NCBI GenBank assembly: GCA_037043455.1
Contig: JAWPHD010002628.1
Coordinates: 124,001 to 188,000 of the forward strand
From: Cyrtodaria siliqua
Lineage: Eukaryota > Mollusca > Bivalvia > Adapedonta > Hiatellidae
DNA length: 64,000 nt
Direction of reading: 5' to 3'
A program made the translations under genes and the position numbers. The notes under the pieces were generated by a model. It did not search any database, had not been told where the DNA came from, and saw nothing but the letters and a program-made list of their open reading frames with translations. Within the stretch, counting starts at the first letter, position 1, and each line of letters opens with the position of its first letter. Positions 51,092 to 60,271 of the stretch are shown here, one piece after another.

Positions 51092-54000
51092 ATGAGTACC
51101 GAAGACGTTCACTACATTTTACAATTACACCGGGAAGGAGTAATTAATGATGATCAGCTTAGAACGGGGCTAGATGCTCTTAAAGAAGTTCCAAAGGAAA
51201 CCCCAAAAAAGGTTATTCAACCAGTTGAGTCCAAAGTGCTGGAAAGTGTAAGACGTGAAAAAAAGAAAAACAAACCAATCCCAGCACCACGAACTGTAAA
51301 ACCAATTCCTGCACCACGGACCAACCCAATCCCAACACCACGAGCTGTAAAACCAATTCCGGCGCCACGAGCTGTAAAACCAATTCCGGCGCCACGAGCT
51401 GTAAAACCAATTCCTGCGCCACGGACCAAACCAATCCCAACCCCTCGTACTACAATCAAACCCCGTGAAACTCCAGAGGAAACACCAAAGGAAACTCCAG
51501 AGGTTAATTCTCAAACATTTACTCAAGAGACGACGTGCTAAAAAACAACGTAAACGAGAAAAGCAGAAATATATAATACAAGAAAATATTATAAATGAAC
51601 AAAAGCAGAAATATGCCAAATTACAAGAAAATGTTATAAATGAACTGAAAGAGTTTAATGATAGAAAATCTAAAGAAGGTTTTCCAGAATTAAAACTGGT
51701 TGACAACCCCAAATGTGGCTTTTTCAAAGCATAAGAGGCGCCTGTCAAGGAATACAAAGACCCTTTAAAACTATTTCATGATGGGAAATCCATTATCACA
51801 AAACAAATACATAAAGATATAGCAGAGTTTGCAAAACTAAAACATGGATTATACTTTCAATTCGGTCTTACTATAGATTTAAATAAAGACGATGGTGCTA
51901 CCAAAAAACACGCCCAAACGGCAGTTTTATATAGTAAGCAAAAGGTAATCTTAAACTCTGAAAAAATAAATGAGTTTTACGATGAAGCATCTGCAAAGAT
52001 ACAACAGACCCTTGAAAACCATATAAATGGAGGTTCAGGATTGGAGATGGATCACTGTGTTACGTTTTACTTGAATATTGCAAAATATGAACCATTAAAA
52101 GGTTCTTCATATATTCCTCTATCTAAAGCACTAGCTGACAAAAAAGCAATAATAAATGTTAAGAATGAAGATAATAAGTGCTTAGAAGTGGCATTGATGT
52201 CTGCTTTTTGGCCTGATAAAAATAATCCAAATAGGATATCTAGTTATAAAAAGCACATAGGTAAGTTGAATATGGATGGTATTGACTTTCCCACTCCAAT
52301 TTCTCAAATGTCCAAAGTAGAGAAACAAAACAACCTTGCTATCAACGTTTACGGATATATCATAACAGGAAAAAATAAAAAGGTATCTGTTTTTCCATAT
52401 CGCATATCAGAACAACCAAAAGATATCGAGCGAGTTAATCTGCTATTAATATCTGAAGACATTGAGGTTGAAAAGGAATCAGAAAATGAAGATGATCCAA
52501 ATAATGAAGAAGGAATCATAGATGACAACTATGACCCTGATGATTATCCCGATAAACCAACCAAACCAACAAAAATAACAAAATATCACTATTACTGGAT
52601 TAAAAATCTGGATAGTAGACTGCTCTATGAGCAAAACGAATATAAAGGTCGAACTTACTTCTGCGATCGTTGCCTTCACGGCTTTTCTGGAAAATGACTA
52701 CGTACCAAACACAAAGAAGACTGTGATGGTATCAACAAAAATTCTTGTAAAATACAAATGCCTAAAGAAGGTAAAAAGCACACACAATTTAAAAATCCTC
52801 AAAAGCAGATGCCTGTGCCTTTTGCAATATATGCTGATTTTGAAAGTATAATCAAACCGCAATCAATCAAATTTGGAAAGAAATCTGAAATAATTCAAAA
52901 TGTACACAAAGTTTGTGGTTTTGGATACAAGGTTGTCAGATATGATGGTAAAGTTGAAAAATCTGTTACTTACAGAGGCGAAGATGCTGTTGAAGTGTTT
53001 TTAAATCGCCTTGAATGTGAGAAGAGCAACATTAATAATATATTTGCTCACCCAAAACCATTAATCATGACACAACAAAATGAGGAAGATCATGAAAAAG
53101 CAACACAATGTTGGATATGCGAGAATGAAATAGGTAGGAAAGGCGGTAAAAACGGCAAAGTAAGAGACCACTGTGATTTTGCAGGTGAATACAGAGGCGC
53201 AGCACATCAAAACTGTAACATGAAACTGAAAATAAAACCAAATAAAACAATCATCCCTGTTGTATTTCACAACCTTAAAGGATATGATAGTCATTTGATT
53301 ATGCAAAAAATACATAAAATGAAAGGTAATATAACATGCATCCCAAATAATGCTGAAAAATACATATCATTTAGTGTCGGCCAGCTTAGATTTTTATTTT
53401 AGACAGTTTTTAATTTATGGCTTCGTCTCTGGAAAAATTGGTTAAAGCAACAGACAAATCTGATTTCAAAATTAACAAAAAGAAGAGAGAACAAACAGAT
53501 TTACTTTTACGAAAAGGTGTTTATCCATACGAATATAAGGACAGTATGGAAAGATTTAAGGAAACTCAATTACCACCTATAGAAAAGTTTTACAGTAGTC
53601 TCTCAGATGAAAGTATAAGTCCCGAAGATTACGAATACGCTCAAAAAATATGGAAAGAGTTTAACTGTAAAACTCTTGGAGACTATCATGATTTATATCT
53701 AAAAACTGATGTAACTCTGTTAGCAGATGTATTTCAAACTTTTAGAAAAACATGTATGAATGCATATAAACTCGATCCCTTGCATTCTTACACAGCGCCT
53801 GGATTATCTTGGGATGCTTTACTTAAACATTCTAAAATAAATTTAGAACTTTTGACAGACATTGACCAGCACTTGTTTGTAGAAAAAGGTGGCATAAGTA
53901 TGGTATCAAAAAGATATGCCAAAGCAAACAATCCACATGTAGCTGATTATAACCCTAACGAGGGAAACAGCTACTTAATGTATTTTGATGCAAATAATCT

Positions 54001-55191
54001 TTATGGATGGGCAATGAGTCAGCCACTTCCATATTCTGGCTTTGTTTGGAAAGCCAAAAACAAAAAAGGAAAATATTCTAAACCAAAACCTGGCAAAGGA
54101 CAAATACTTGAAGTTGATTTGGAATATCCAAAAGAACTTCATGAAGCTCACAATGACTATCCGCTTGCACCGGAAAGGTTAGCAGTGAAAAAAGAATGGT
54201 TGTCTGAATATCAGACAGATCTGTTGGAAAATAATAGCATGATAAATACAGAACAACTAGTCCCCAATCTTATGGACAAAGCAAAATATGTGTTACATTA
54301 CAAAAACCTGCAACTGTATTTATCTTTGGGTATGAAACTAAAAAAAGTACACAGAGTATTAGAATTTAATGAAAAACCTTGGATGGCATCATACATAAAT
54401 TTAAACACAGAACTTAGGAAAAAAGCTAAATCACAATTTGAAAAAGATTTTTACAAGCTTATGAACAACTCTGTGTTTGACAAAACAATGGAAAATCTAC
54501 GCAAGCGGACTGACATAAAATTAGTAAGAACTGACGGCTCTGAAAATGAAAAAATAAGACAAATACTAGCCAAACCCAACTTTAACAGGCGTATACAATT
54601 TTCAGATGAATTGTCAGCAATACATGTAAACAAAACAAAATTAACATTAAACAAACCAATTTATGTTGGAATGGCAGTATTGGATTTATCAAAGTACATG
54701 ATGTATGATTGGTATTAAAATACCCTGAAAAAAAGGTACGGAAATGACTGTACTTTATTATACACAGACACTGACAGCCTACTGGTAGACATCAAAACAG
54801 ATGATGCATACAAAGACATGACTGAAATGAAAGATGAGTATGATCTAAGTGATTATCCTCAAAATCACCCAATGCATGATGATACAAACAAAAAAGTATT
54901 GGGTAAAATGAAAGACGAATGTGCTGGTGTTGCTATAGCTGAGTATGTTGGATTAAGACCCAAGCAAAGGGTGTAAAAAAATATGTAATCGAAAAAAATA
55001 TAACCTTTGAAAACTACAAGGATGCATTGTTTAACAAGAAAAAATACACCCATGATATGAATATGATAGGCACGATGAAGCATCAAATATACGGCATAAC
55101 AGTAAACAAAGTAACACTGTCACCATTTTACTCAAAAAGATATATACGAGAAGATGGAATTACAACTGATGCACATGGCTTCTATAAAAAC
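51092..55191 (+). pseudogene. Protein-primed family B DNA polymerase of Polinton, multiply broken
   Basis: The pieces add up to roughly 1,350 codons, a usual size for Polinton PolB. Motifs seen in order: Exo I YADFES (52830-52847), a C/H zinc-like block, Exo II HNLKGYDSH (about 53268-53295), Exo III YLKTDVTLLADV (about 53695-53733), Pol motif A DANNLYG (about 53985-54008), motif B region NNSVFDKTMEN (about 54464-54496, with D where the family normally has G), and motif C YTDTDSL (about 54761-54781). Lesions: frame change near 51515-51540; in-frame TAA 51732-51734; in-frame TGA 52695-52697; frame change with TAG 53400-53402 and TAA 53411-53413; in-frame TAA 54716-54718; frame change with a probable small deletion near 54960-54977. 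It should copy the element genome from a protein primer, but this copy cannot make a full enzyme. It converges on the integrase gene and overlaps its end by about 10 bp. Confidence 0.9.
51275..51460 (+). other. Seven PIPxPR repeats in the polymerase N-terminal region
   Basis: Within the first open piece of the polymerase gene, KPIPAPRT/A-V is repeated seven times (PIPAPR five times, PIPTPR twice), followed by a PEETPKETPE stretch. The nucleotide repeats (AAACCAATTCCGGCGCCACG) are 90 percent or more alike, indicating recent tandem expansion. PxPxPR is the known binding motif for CIN85/CD2AP-type SH3 domains (family knowledge); binding here is not shown. Confidence 0.8.
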
Positions 55192-56096
55192 TTATGCATT
55201 TGGGTATCAGCAGGAACAATAAGTAATTCTTCTTTGACAAATCCTCTCTGTGGCGCTGGTAATTTCAAATAATAAACTCTTATGCCTTGCGTCACCATAT
55301 AACTTTTAATCTTGTGAATATCTCCACTCCACATTGGATCAGTTGCTCTGCGTCTTCCACCTTCTTGTTCCCCGGGTCGATATAAATATCTTACACTTGC
55401 GTTCATACAGATAGGATCACCTTTTAATATTTTTGTTTCAACAGGAGGGGGCTTTTTTGTCTCCACATTTATTGCTTTAACAACTTCTGGTAATCTCTTT
55501 ACCCAATCTCTATTACGTTTTTGTGAATCTATTTCCTTAGCATACTGATAGCCAAACAATCTTTCAGCTAATGTTCTGTTAAATATTTCCACTAAAGCTT
55601 GGTCTCTGTGTATTTCTGTTCTGCCCCGTCTGATATTTACTTTATATTTTGCCATCAACTGCGATACTGCACCCATAAATTCTCTGCCTGGATCCACTTG
55701 TAATAATTTTGGATATTTTAGATGTCGACTGTATATTTTCTCAAATGCTTTGGCAACTTCTGTGCTATCCTTGGAAGTCAGTGGCTCTGCTTCTTTGTAT
55801 CTACTTGCAATATCAACCACAGTCAACGCATATGTATAAGTCTTGCGTCCACGACCAAAACCAAAAGTATCATGCGGTAAAAATAACAAATCAGCTTGAT
55901 GCACTCCATTTTTAGCAGAAACATCAAACCTGGGTCTAATTATTTTCTTTGGCGCAGGTAAATAAATCTGCCACACAGCTTGTTTTATTAAAAATTCTAA
56001 GGCCTGTTTCTTACTGACACCAGCCTCTTTTGATAATTTTTTAACTGCTGAGTAACCTCTCCAAAATCCTTTTGGGCTGTAATAAATCTTTTCCAT
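55182..56096 (-). CDS. Retrovirus-like DDE integrase of Polinton, intact
   Basis: A 304-residue uninterrupted frame with ATG start. The rve core is clear: D69 in HQADLLFLP, D135 in LQVDPGREF and E170 in DQALVEIFNRTL. The last two residues are 35 apart, giving the D,D(35)E triad that binds the metal ions for strand transfer. The N-terminal 60 residues form a short helical, basic region with YYSPKGFWRG..A...L, seen in this family. The C-terminal part (about 255-304: YLYRPGEQEGGRRRATDPMW...) looks like a small beta-barrel DNA-binding domain. It inserts the element into host DNA at 6-bp staggered sites (family knowledge). Transcribed toward the polymerase gene. It is the best-preserved enzyme in the element. 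Confidence 0.93.
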   Translation of the reverse strand: MEKIYYSPKGFWRGYSAVKKLSKEAGVSKKQALEFLIKQAVWQIYLPAPKKIIRPRFDVSAKNGVHQADLLFLPHDTFGFGRGRKTYTYALTVVDIASRYKEAEPLTSKDSTEVAKAFEKIYSRHLKYPKLLQVDPGREFMGAVSQLMAKYKVNIRRGRTEIHRDQALVEIFNRTLAERLFGYQYAKEIDSQKRNRDWVKRLPEVVKAINVETKKPPPVETKILKGDPICMNASVRYLYRPGEQEGGRRRATDPMWSGDIHKIKSYMVTQGIRVYYLKLPAPQRGFVKEELLIVPADTQMHKFL

Positions 56097-56144
56097 TTTT
56101 TTTCTACTAAAGATTAAAATTTATATAACTATAAAGAAAAAAAA
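56097..56144. promoter_or_regulatory. Divergent promoter between integrase and OB-like gene
   Basis: A 48-bp AT-only stretch with TTTATATAACTATAAAGAAA on the plus strand just before the ATG at 56145, and ATTTTAATCTTTAGTAGAAA before the integrase ATG. Untranslated leaders, if any, must be very short. Confidence 0.45.
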
Positions 56145-56471
56145 ATGGAAATCACAACTGCACGATTTGATGAACTGCTCGAAGAGCAAAATCAATATAA
56201 CACAAAGAAATGGACAGACTTGGAAATAAATAAAATATACACTATTACAGATACGAAAATAGTAGATACCGAATATGGTCTATCCATGGTATTAACAGTA
56301 TTAGGCAACGGTGAAGTATGGGCGCCTGATCATCTCAAAAATAAATTAGAAAAGAGTACTAAACCACCACCATATTATATGCGACCAATTGGATTGAAAC
56401 CATGTAAAAACAACAACAAAAATAGGTATCATGCATATGACTTAGTCTTTCCAAAGGTTATTTCAAAGTAA
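56145..56471 (+). CDS. Small OB-fold-like protein, possible ssDNA-binding protein
   Basis: A 108-residue intact frame. KWTDLEINKIYTITDTKIVDTEYGLSMVLTVL...VWAPDHLKNKL (in parts) has the alternating beta pattern and the TxYG turn often seen in OB-fold proteins that bind single-stranded DNA. A polymerase that works by strand displacement normally needs such a partner, and the gene sits in the replication half of the element. Function is inferred from pattern only; no catalytic residues are seen. Confidence 0.6.
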   Translation: MEITTARFDELLEEQNQYNTKKWTDLEINKIYTITDTKIVDTEYGLSMVLTVLGNGEVWAPDHLKNKLEKSTKPPPYYMRPIGLKPCKNNNKNRYHAYDLVFPKVISK

Positions 56472-56491
56472 TTATAGTTTCAAACTTTTTT

Positions 56492-56911
56492 TTATGAAAT
56501 CAATTTGTACGCCACAAATCCAGGTGCAGCCATGCCCACCACAATAAACGTAATTTCTCTATTCTGTTGATCCGGAGATGGTGTATAAAAATCACTCAAC
56601 TTGGGCTCCGGCTCCAAAAGCAAATGTTTGCCAGTTATGTAATAATACTGTTTCATAGCTTTGTTTACATCATCAAAAGTCTGCTCTGCATGATGCTCTT
56701 TTTGCAGTTGCTTATTAATAAAATATAATCTCTCTGTTCTTTTTTTATTCCACGCCGCTTGTGCTGCGTTTAATTGTTCCACTGCTTTGTCATGCCTTTG
56801 TCTTTCCTCATCTGAATGACTTCCCATTTTTGAAAAGAAATAATTTGAACCGCTAAACGCCAATGCGTTTGTTAATGCGCCACCCATCATCATTGCTACT
56901 GCACTTGCCAT
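56492..56911 (-). CDS. Conserved Polinton protein with terminal hydrophobic segments
   Basis: A 139-residue intact frame with ATG start. Hydrophobic segments lie at about 3-20 (AVAMMMGGALTNALAF) and about 119-137 (ITFIVVGMAAPGFVAYKL). Between them is a charged, probably helical region (EERQRHDKAVEQLNAAQAAW) and the phrase PEPKLSDFYTPS. I recall similar small proteins in animal Polintons without assigned function. A virion membrane or capsid-associated role is possible. The start follows TATATATAAAA. Confidence 0.65.
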   Translation of the reverse strand: MASAVAMMMGGALTNALAFSGSNYFFSKMGSHSDEERQRHDKAVEQLNAAQAAWNKKRTERLYFINKQLQKEHHAEQTFDDVNKAMKQYYYITGKHLLLEPEPKLSDFYTPSPDQQNREITFIVVGMAAPGFVAYKLIS

Positions 56912-56932
56912 TTTTATATATATTATTTTAAA

Positions 56933-57169
56933 TTATTTCATAATATCCGCAGGAATAATACCTTGCTTAATTAACATATCCTTTGGAGCCATTGCTAACA
57001 TTATATCCACAGACAGCATCCCAACGTCTGTCATATTAAAATCCACTTTAGGTGCTGGTCTTTTTAGTAGTTTTCTGCCAATCATAGAATATCCAACAGT
57101 TAAAAGTGTTTCCACTCCAGCGTGATACATCATATTTACAATTTGTTTTCCGTCAATACTTGTTGCCAT
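56933..57169 (-). CDS. Small hydrophobic Polinton protein
   Basis: A 78-residue intact frame with ATG start, 21 bp upstream of the 56911 gene and in the same orientation. It is moderately hydrophobic (GVETLLTVGYSMIG, VGMLSVDIMLAMAP) with a central basic KRPAPK. No domain was recognised. The start is preceded by AATATACAAAA, like its neighbours. Confidence 0.6.
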   Translation of the reverse strand: MATSIDGKQIVNMMYHAGVETLLTVGYSMIGRKLLKRPAPKVDFNMTDVGMLSVDIMLAMAPKDMLIKQGIIPADIMK

Positions 57170-57210
57170 TTTTGTATATTATTTTTTATATTATTTTTTT
57201 AAATAAATTA

Positions 57211-57557
57211 TCAAAAACAATCAAACGGGTCTTTTGGTGCAACACGAACAGCAGCAGGTTGCACAGGTTGCGTAGCAGATTTCTTGTTATAAATATACAA
57301 ACCCAACCCAGCAATGCCTACTAATAAAACCAGACACGGTGGAATATAATTTTTGTATACGTTTATTTTGATTTCTGGTTCCTCTTAATCTATTGTTATT
57401 TTTGTTATTTCATTTCGTTTGCAGCATCTTGCTTTGCATCTTGCTCTATCAAACGCTTTGCCTTTCTTGCCGCTGCTCCTTTTTTTCCAGCTTCTATTCT
57501 TTTTGGATTTTTTACTTTATGTACAGGTATAACTTCACTCTCTTGGTTCTCCATCAT
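57211..57557 (-). pseudogene. Small membrane protein gene, frameshifted
   Basis: Two parts in different frames. The first runs from an ATG pair at 57557 (or 57554) for 50 codons to a TAA at 57405-57407 and is basic (NPKRIEAGKKGAAARKAKR). The second, 57211-57384, is open for 57 codons without any Met. It contains one clear transmembrane helix (CLVLLVGIAGLGLYIYN) followed by a proline-rich tail ending in DPFDCF. The link contains a frame change and a TAA at 57385-57387. Together they fit one single-pass membrane protein with a basic N-terminal side. The first part overlaps the end of the upstream gene by 23 bp. Confidence 0.6.
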
Positions 57558-58019
57558 TTATATTATCTTTATTTTTATTTTTATTAAAATCAATATGTCT
57601 AACATTTGTCAGTATTGCTGTAAATGGTGCTAAGCACATCCCATACCTGTAATACAACTCACAACAAGCACTTGTCAAAGCATGATTACTAAATGGGTCT
57701 TCCTCCAAATCTTCTATCAGCTTTGGTGTATTGGTTACATTAAAATATTTTGATACTCCCATCACATACAAGTTAATAAAAGAATTGCCTAAAGTCTTGG
57801 TCATGCTTGCCCCAAGCCTTGCTTCATATCTGCAGTAAAATTTGTTAATTTCATCCGGGTGCATGCTATCTATATTCGTGAGTTGTATGTCTTTACCCAA
57901 ATATTGACGACTACCGCCGCCAGCCACTATGGCTGATAATCTTTCTTTTTTTGTTTCTTGTTCCTTTGATTCATCACGAAACCTTCTGATATATCTTGTA
58001 ATGGTTCTTCCGCATTCAT
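57535..58019 (-). pseudogene. Conserved Polinton protein, frameshifted near its N-terminus
   Basis: The C-terminal 130 residues (from about 57927) are open and contain DEINKFYCRYEARLGASMTK, DPFSNHALTSACCELYYRYG and APFTAILTNVR, a conserved block I recall from animal Polintons without known function. The frame has no ATG there (the first codon at 57927 is GTG). The natural start is probably the ATG at 58019, preceded by AATATAAAA, which begins MNAEEPLQDISEGFVMN in another frame. The two frames can be joined across an A-rich run at about 57940-57955, so one indel is inferred. The role may be structural. Confidence 0.6.
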
Positions 58020-58084
58020 TTTTATATTAATAATTTTATTTTTTATCTTGAAATAAACATAAAACATAAAACAACCAGCTGCGA

Positions 58085-58357
58085 TATGCATGCAACTAGT
58101 AATTGTTAGTATTGTTATTAGCATTGTTAATAATATTGCTATTTTTTTTTATTAGCATTGTTAATTTGCTGCAAGCATTGCTATTAACATTGCTACTTTA
58201 CTATGAGCAATGCTACTTTGCTATGAGCAATGCTATAAGCATTACTATATTTTTTGATATTTTCATTATATTTTCATGTCAGTATTGCTACTTTGCTGTT
58301 AGTATTACTATTAGCAACAAAGCAATGCTGTTAGAAAAAAAGCATTGCTGTTAAAAA
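58085..58357. repeat. Cluster of AGCATTGCT / AGCAATGCT elements between genes
   Basis: At least ten exact or one-mismatch copies of AGCATTGCTA or its inverse AGCAATGCT occur in 270 bp, for example GAGCAATGCTACT, GAGCAATGCTATA, AAGCATTGCTATT, AAGCAATGCTGTTA and AAGCATTGCTGTTA. Copies lie in both orientations and can pair with one another. It is the largest non-coding gap inside the element within this window. A binding-site array, an origin-like region or a 3'-end hairpin cluster are all possible. Confidence 0.8.
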
Positions 58358-59020
58358 TTATTCAACCCAATACCCAGTTGGTTGGTCAGTCCTCAAAATT
58401 AACTTGGAATATTTAGTTTTTGCTAAAGCTTTTCTTATTCTGGTTCTCTCTTCCAGTGTCGGAATAACATCATTTTCTCTCAAACAATTTTCATAACTAT
58501 CTCTGTCCTTGGTGTAAAACATACACAACCATTTTGCTTGCTCCCGCAAATCTTTTAATACAGAATTATATCTCTGTGAAATGACCCACACTGATTGTTT
58601 GGCGTGACGACCAAAAAATGCCAACTCTGATAACATATCTTTTTTCTTTGTTAATTCTTTTGTGGCGGAGCAATCATCAATAATGTATAATGTGGGCTTG
58701 CCAGCATATTGTTTGAAGAATAAACGCAACAGTTCTTGTAGCATTTCTTTACCGTTGCTAACGGGATTGACAATTATTATTTTTTTATCTCTCGGGTTTC
58801 TCACATCTCCTATCCAGGATCTATTTTTATAAGCCTCGTACCACTCTATGGTTGGACACAATATAATTATATGTTCAAAAACTCCAACATACTCTTGTTC
58901 AAGTATGTCAAGAACAAACTCTGTTTTGCCGCAGCCTGTCTGACCGCAGATAATGGCACTGTGTGAATAGTTAGGATATTTTTGTTGCAAACTAGTATCG
59001 TGATTCTTTGAATCTTCCAT
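58358..59020 (-). CDS. FtsK/HerA-type genome-packaging ATPase
   Basis: The intact frame extends to 59041, where the first ATG gives 227 residues; the second ATG at 59020 (MEDSKNHD) is preferred, giving 220. Numbering from the longer form, Walker A GQTGCGKT is at 33-40, Walker B LYIIDD at 118-123 and a later VWVISQRYNSV block carries the sensor-like Q. This is the A32-like packaging ATPase that pumps DNA into double-jelly-roll capsids. The start overlaps the end of the capsid gene (stop at 58992) by 29-50 bp, a tight late-gene pair. Confidence 0.9.
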   Translation of the reverse strand: MEDSKNHDTSLQQKYPNYSHSAIICGQTGCGKTEFVLDILEQEYVGVFEHIIILCPTIEWYEAYKNRSWIGDVRNPRDKKIIIVNPVSNGKEMLQELLRLFFKQYAGKPTLYIIDDCSATKELTKKKDMLSELAFFGRHAKQSVWVISQRYNSVLKDLREQAKWLCMFYTKDRDSYENCLRENDVIPTLEERTRIRKALAKTKYSKLILRTDQPTGYWVE

Positions 59021-60224
59021 CTTCGAAATTGATTTGCGCATCTTGTATTATATATAGATAAATATTTAAAGGTTTATCTGCATCTGCTTTTTTATTTATT
59101 AGTATCGTTATGCCTTCACTGCCGTTTTCTATTTTTTTTCCACTGCCGTATAATAAATTGTCATCACATGTTCTAAGGTCAAGCCATAAAGCATATGATT
59201 TTGTTAGATAGGTCTCAAGAGAAACATTGGTGAAGTTTAAGTCCCTTGCTACTATTTCTGTCTCTTTGTTTCTTTTTGATGTCAGGGCAAAATATTTGTT
59301 GATTTCATCCCAATGTTGATATGCCTTCATGCCCTGACTATACAACTGATTTGGTACTCCCTCTATTGTCATTTCAACTTTTTCAATCATTGGGTTGTAA
59401 TAGGTTTCTGTGCTTGTTCTTTCTGGGTCTTCAAACAGCATTAGAATACCTTTCATGCTCTGTGCTGGTACATTAATGTTGATGTTCCAAAGAGTATCAG
59501 ATTTTTTTTTATGATTTTTCTATGTCGCAAGATACTGTCTTATTTGTCTGGATAATTCAACATCACTAACCATAACAAATTCCAAGCAGATATTTTTTAT
59601 TACATAAGATGCATCAGCATAAGTGCTTTTGATAACTTTGTGATAATCATTAAACGTTAATTCATATTCTAACCTGTCGCCAAGCCCCGCTTGATAAAAT
59701 GGCATATGACTTTCTAACATTTCAAAGTCCAGTGGAATACAAAATCTATTTCCATAAGCCGCTGATATAGCTTCATCTTCGGTGTCTGAGGAAGCATCTC
59801 CCGCGCCAACTCTATGTTTTAACATGTTTGCTTTACCAATACCTTGGTAAGCTATGTTTAATCTTTCGGTAGGGGCTTTCCATAAATATACATAACAATG
59901 ATATATATCACTGTCATCTATTGACATGACCTCATTGCCACTTATTCTTATTGTCATTTTTTTCACAATTGCTCTACCCAGATTCTGGAATAGAGTTGCG
60001 TTGGCGTCTGTTCTGCTTTTAAGTTCTATTTCAAAGGCAAGACGAGCAGTACGTGGAACTATCACATCATTAGTACTTAGATTTGGAAATCTCACAAGCA
60101 GTTCCTGGTTTTGATCTATTGTTGATGGATTATTAGTTATTACTACACTTTTGCGGATGCCCTTGGCACCATGAGGCTCTCTTAGTTTTCTATGAGGGTT
60201 GAGTTTGTTTCCGTAAGCCGACAT
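58992..60224 (-). pseudogene. Probable major capsid protein, interrupted by one in-frame TAG
   Basis: The frame from ATG 60224 is open for 234 codons to TAG 59520-59522 and then continues in the same frame, open, to the stop at 58992 (about 410 codons in total). The first part has NPHRKLREPHGAKGIRKSVV, NPSTIDQNQ and a beta-rich pattern (LLVRFPNLSTNDVIVPRT) expected of jelly-roll capsid proteins. The second part has ALWLDLRTCDDN and ends NFEDGRFKESRY. I recall this family from cnidarian and bivalve Polintons. The position just before the packaging ATPase supports capsid function. Length is at the short end for a double jelly roll. A single nonsense change explains the break. Confidence 0.65.
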
Positions 60225-60271
60225 TGTTTTTATTTTTTAAATATTTTTTTTAAAATTAAATAAAATAAACA
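60225..60271. promoter_or_regulatory. Divergent promoter of capsid gene and coiled-coil gene
   Basis: A 47-bp, almost pure AT stretch. Both start codons are preceded by AAACA (AAACAATG), and a TTTAAATATTTTTTTT core could serve as a TATA-like element in either direction. Confidence 0.45.

Noticed and set aside
51170..51757. 195-codon minus-strand frame opposite the polymerase N-terminus
   Set aside because: Shadow of the repeated PIPAPR coding region; no family match and no start signal.
57927..58124. 65-residue protein with N-terminal membrane helix
   Set aside because: The first 35 codons lie in the promoter and repeat region; the natural start is the ATG at 58019, which belongs to the frameshifted conserved gene.
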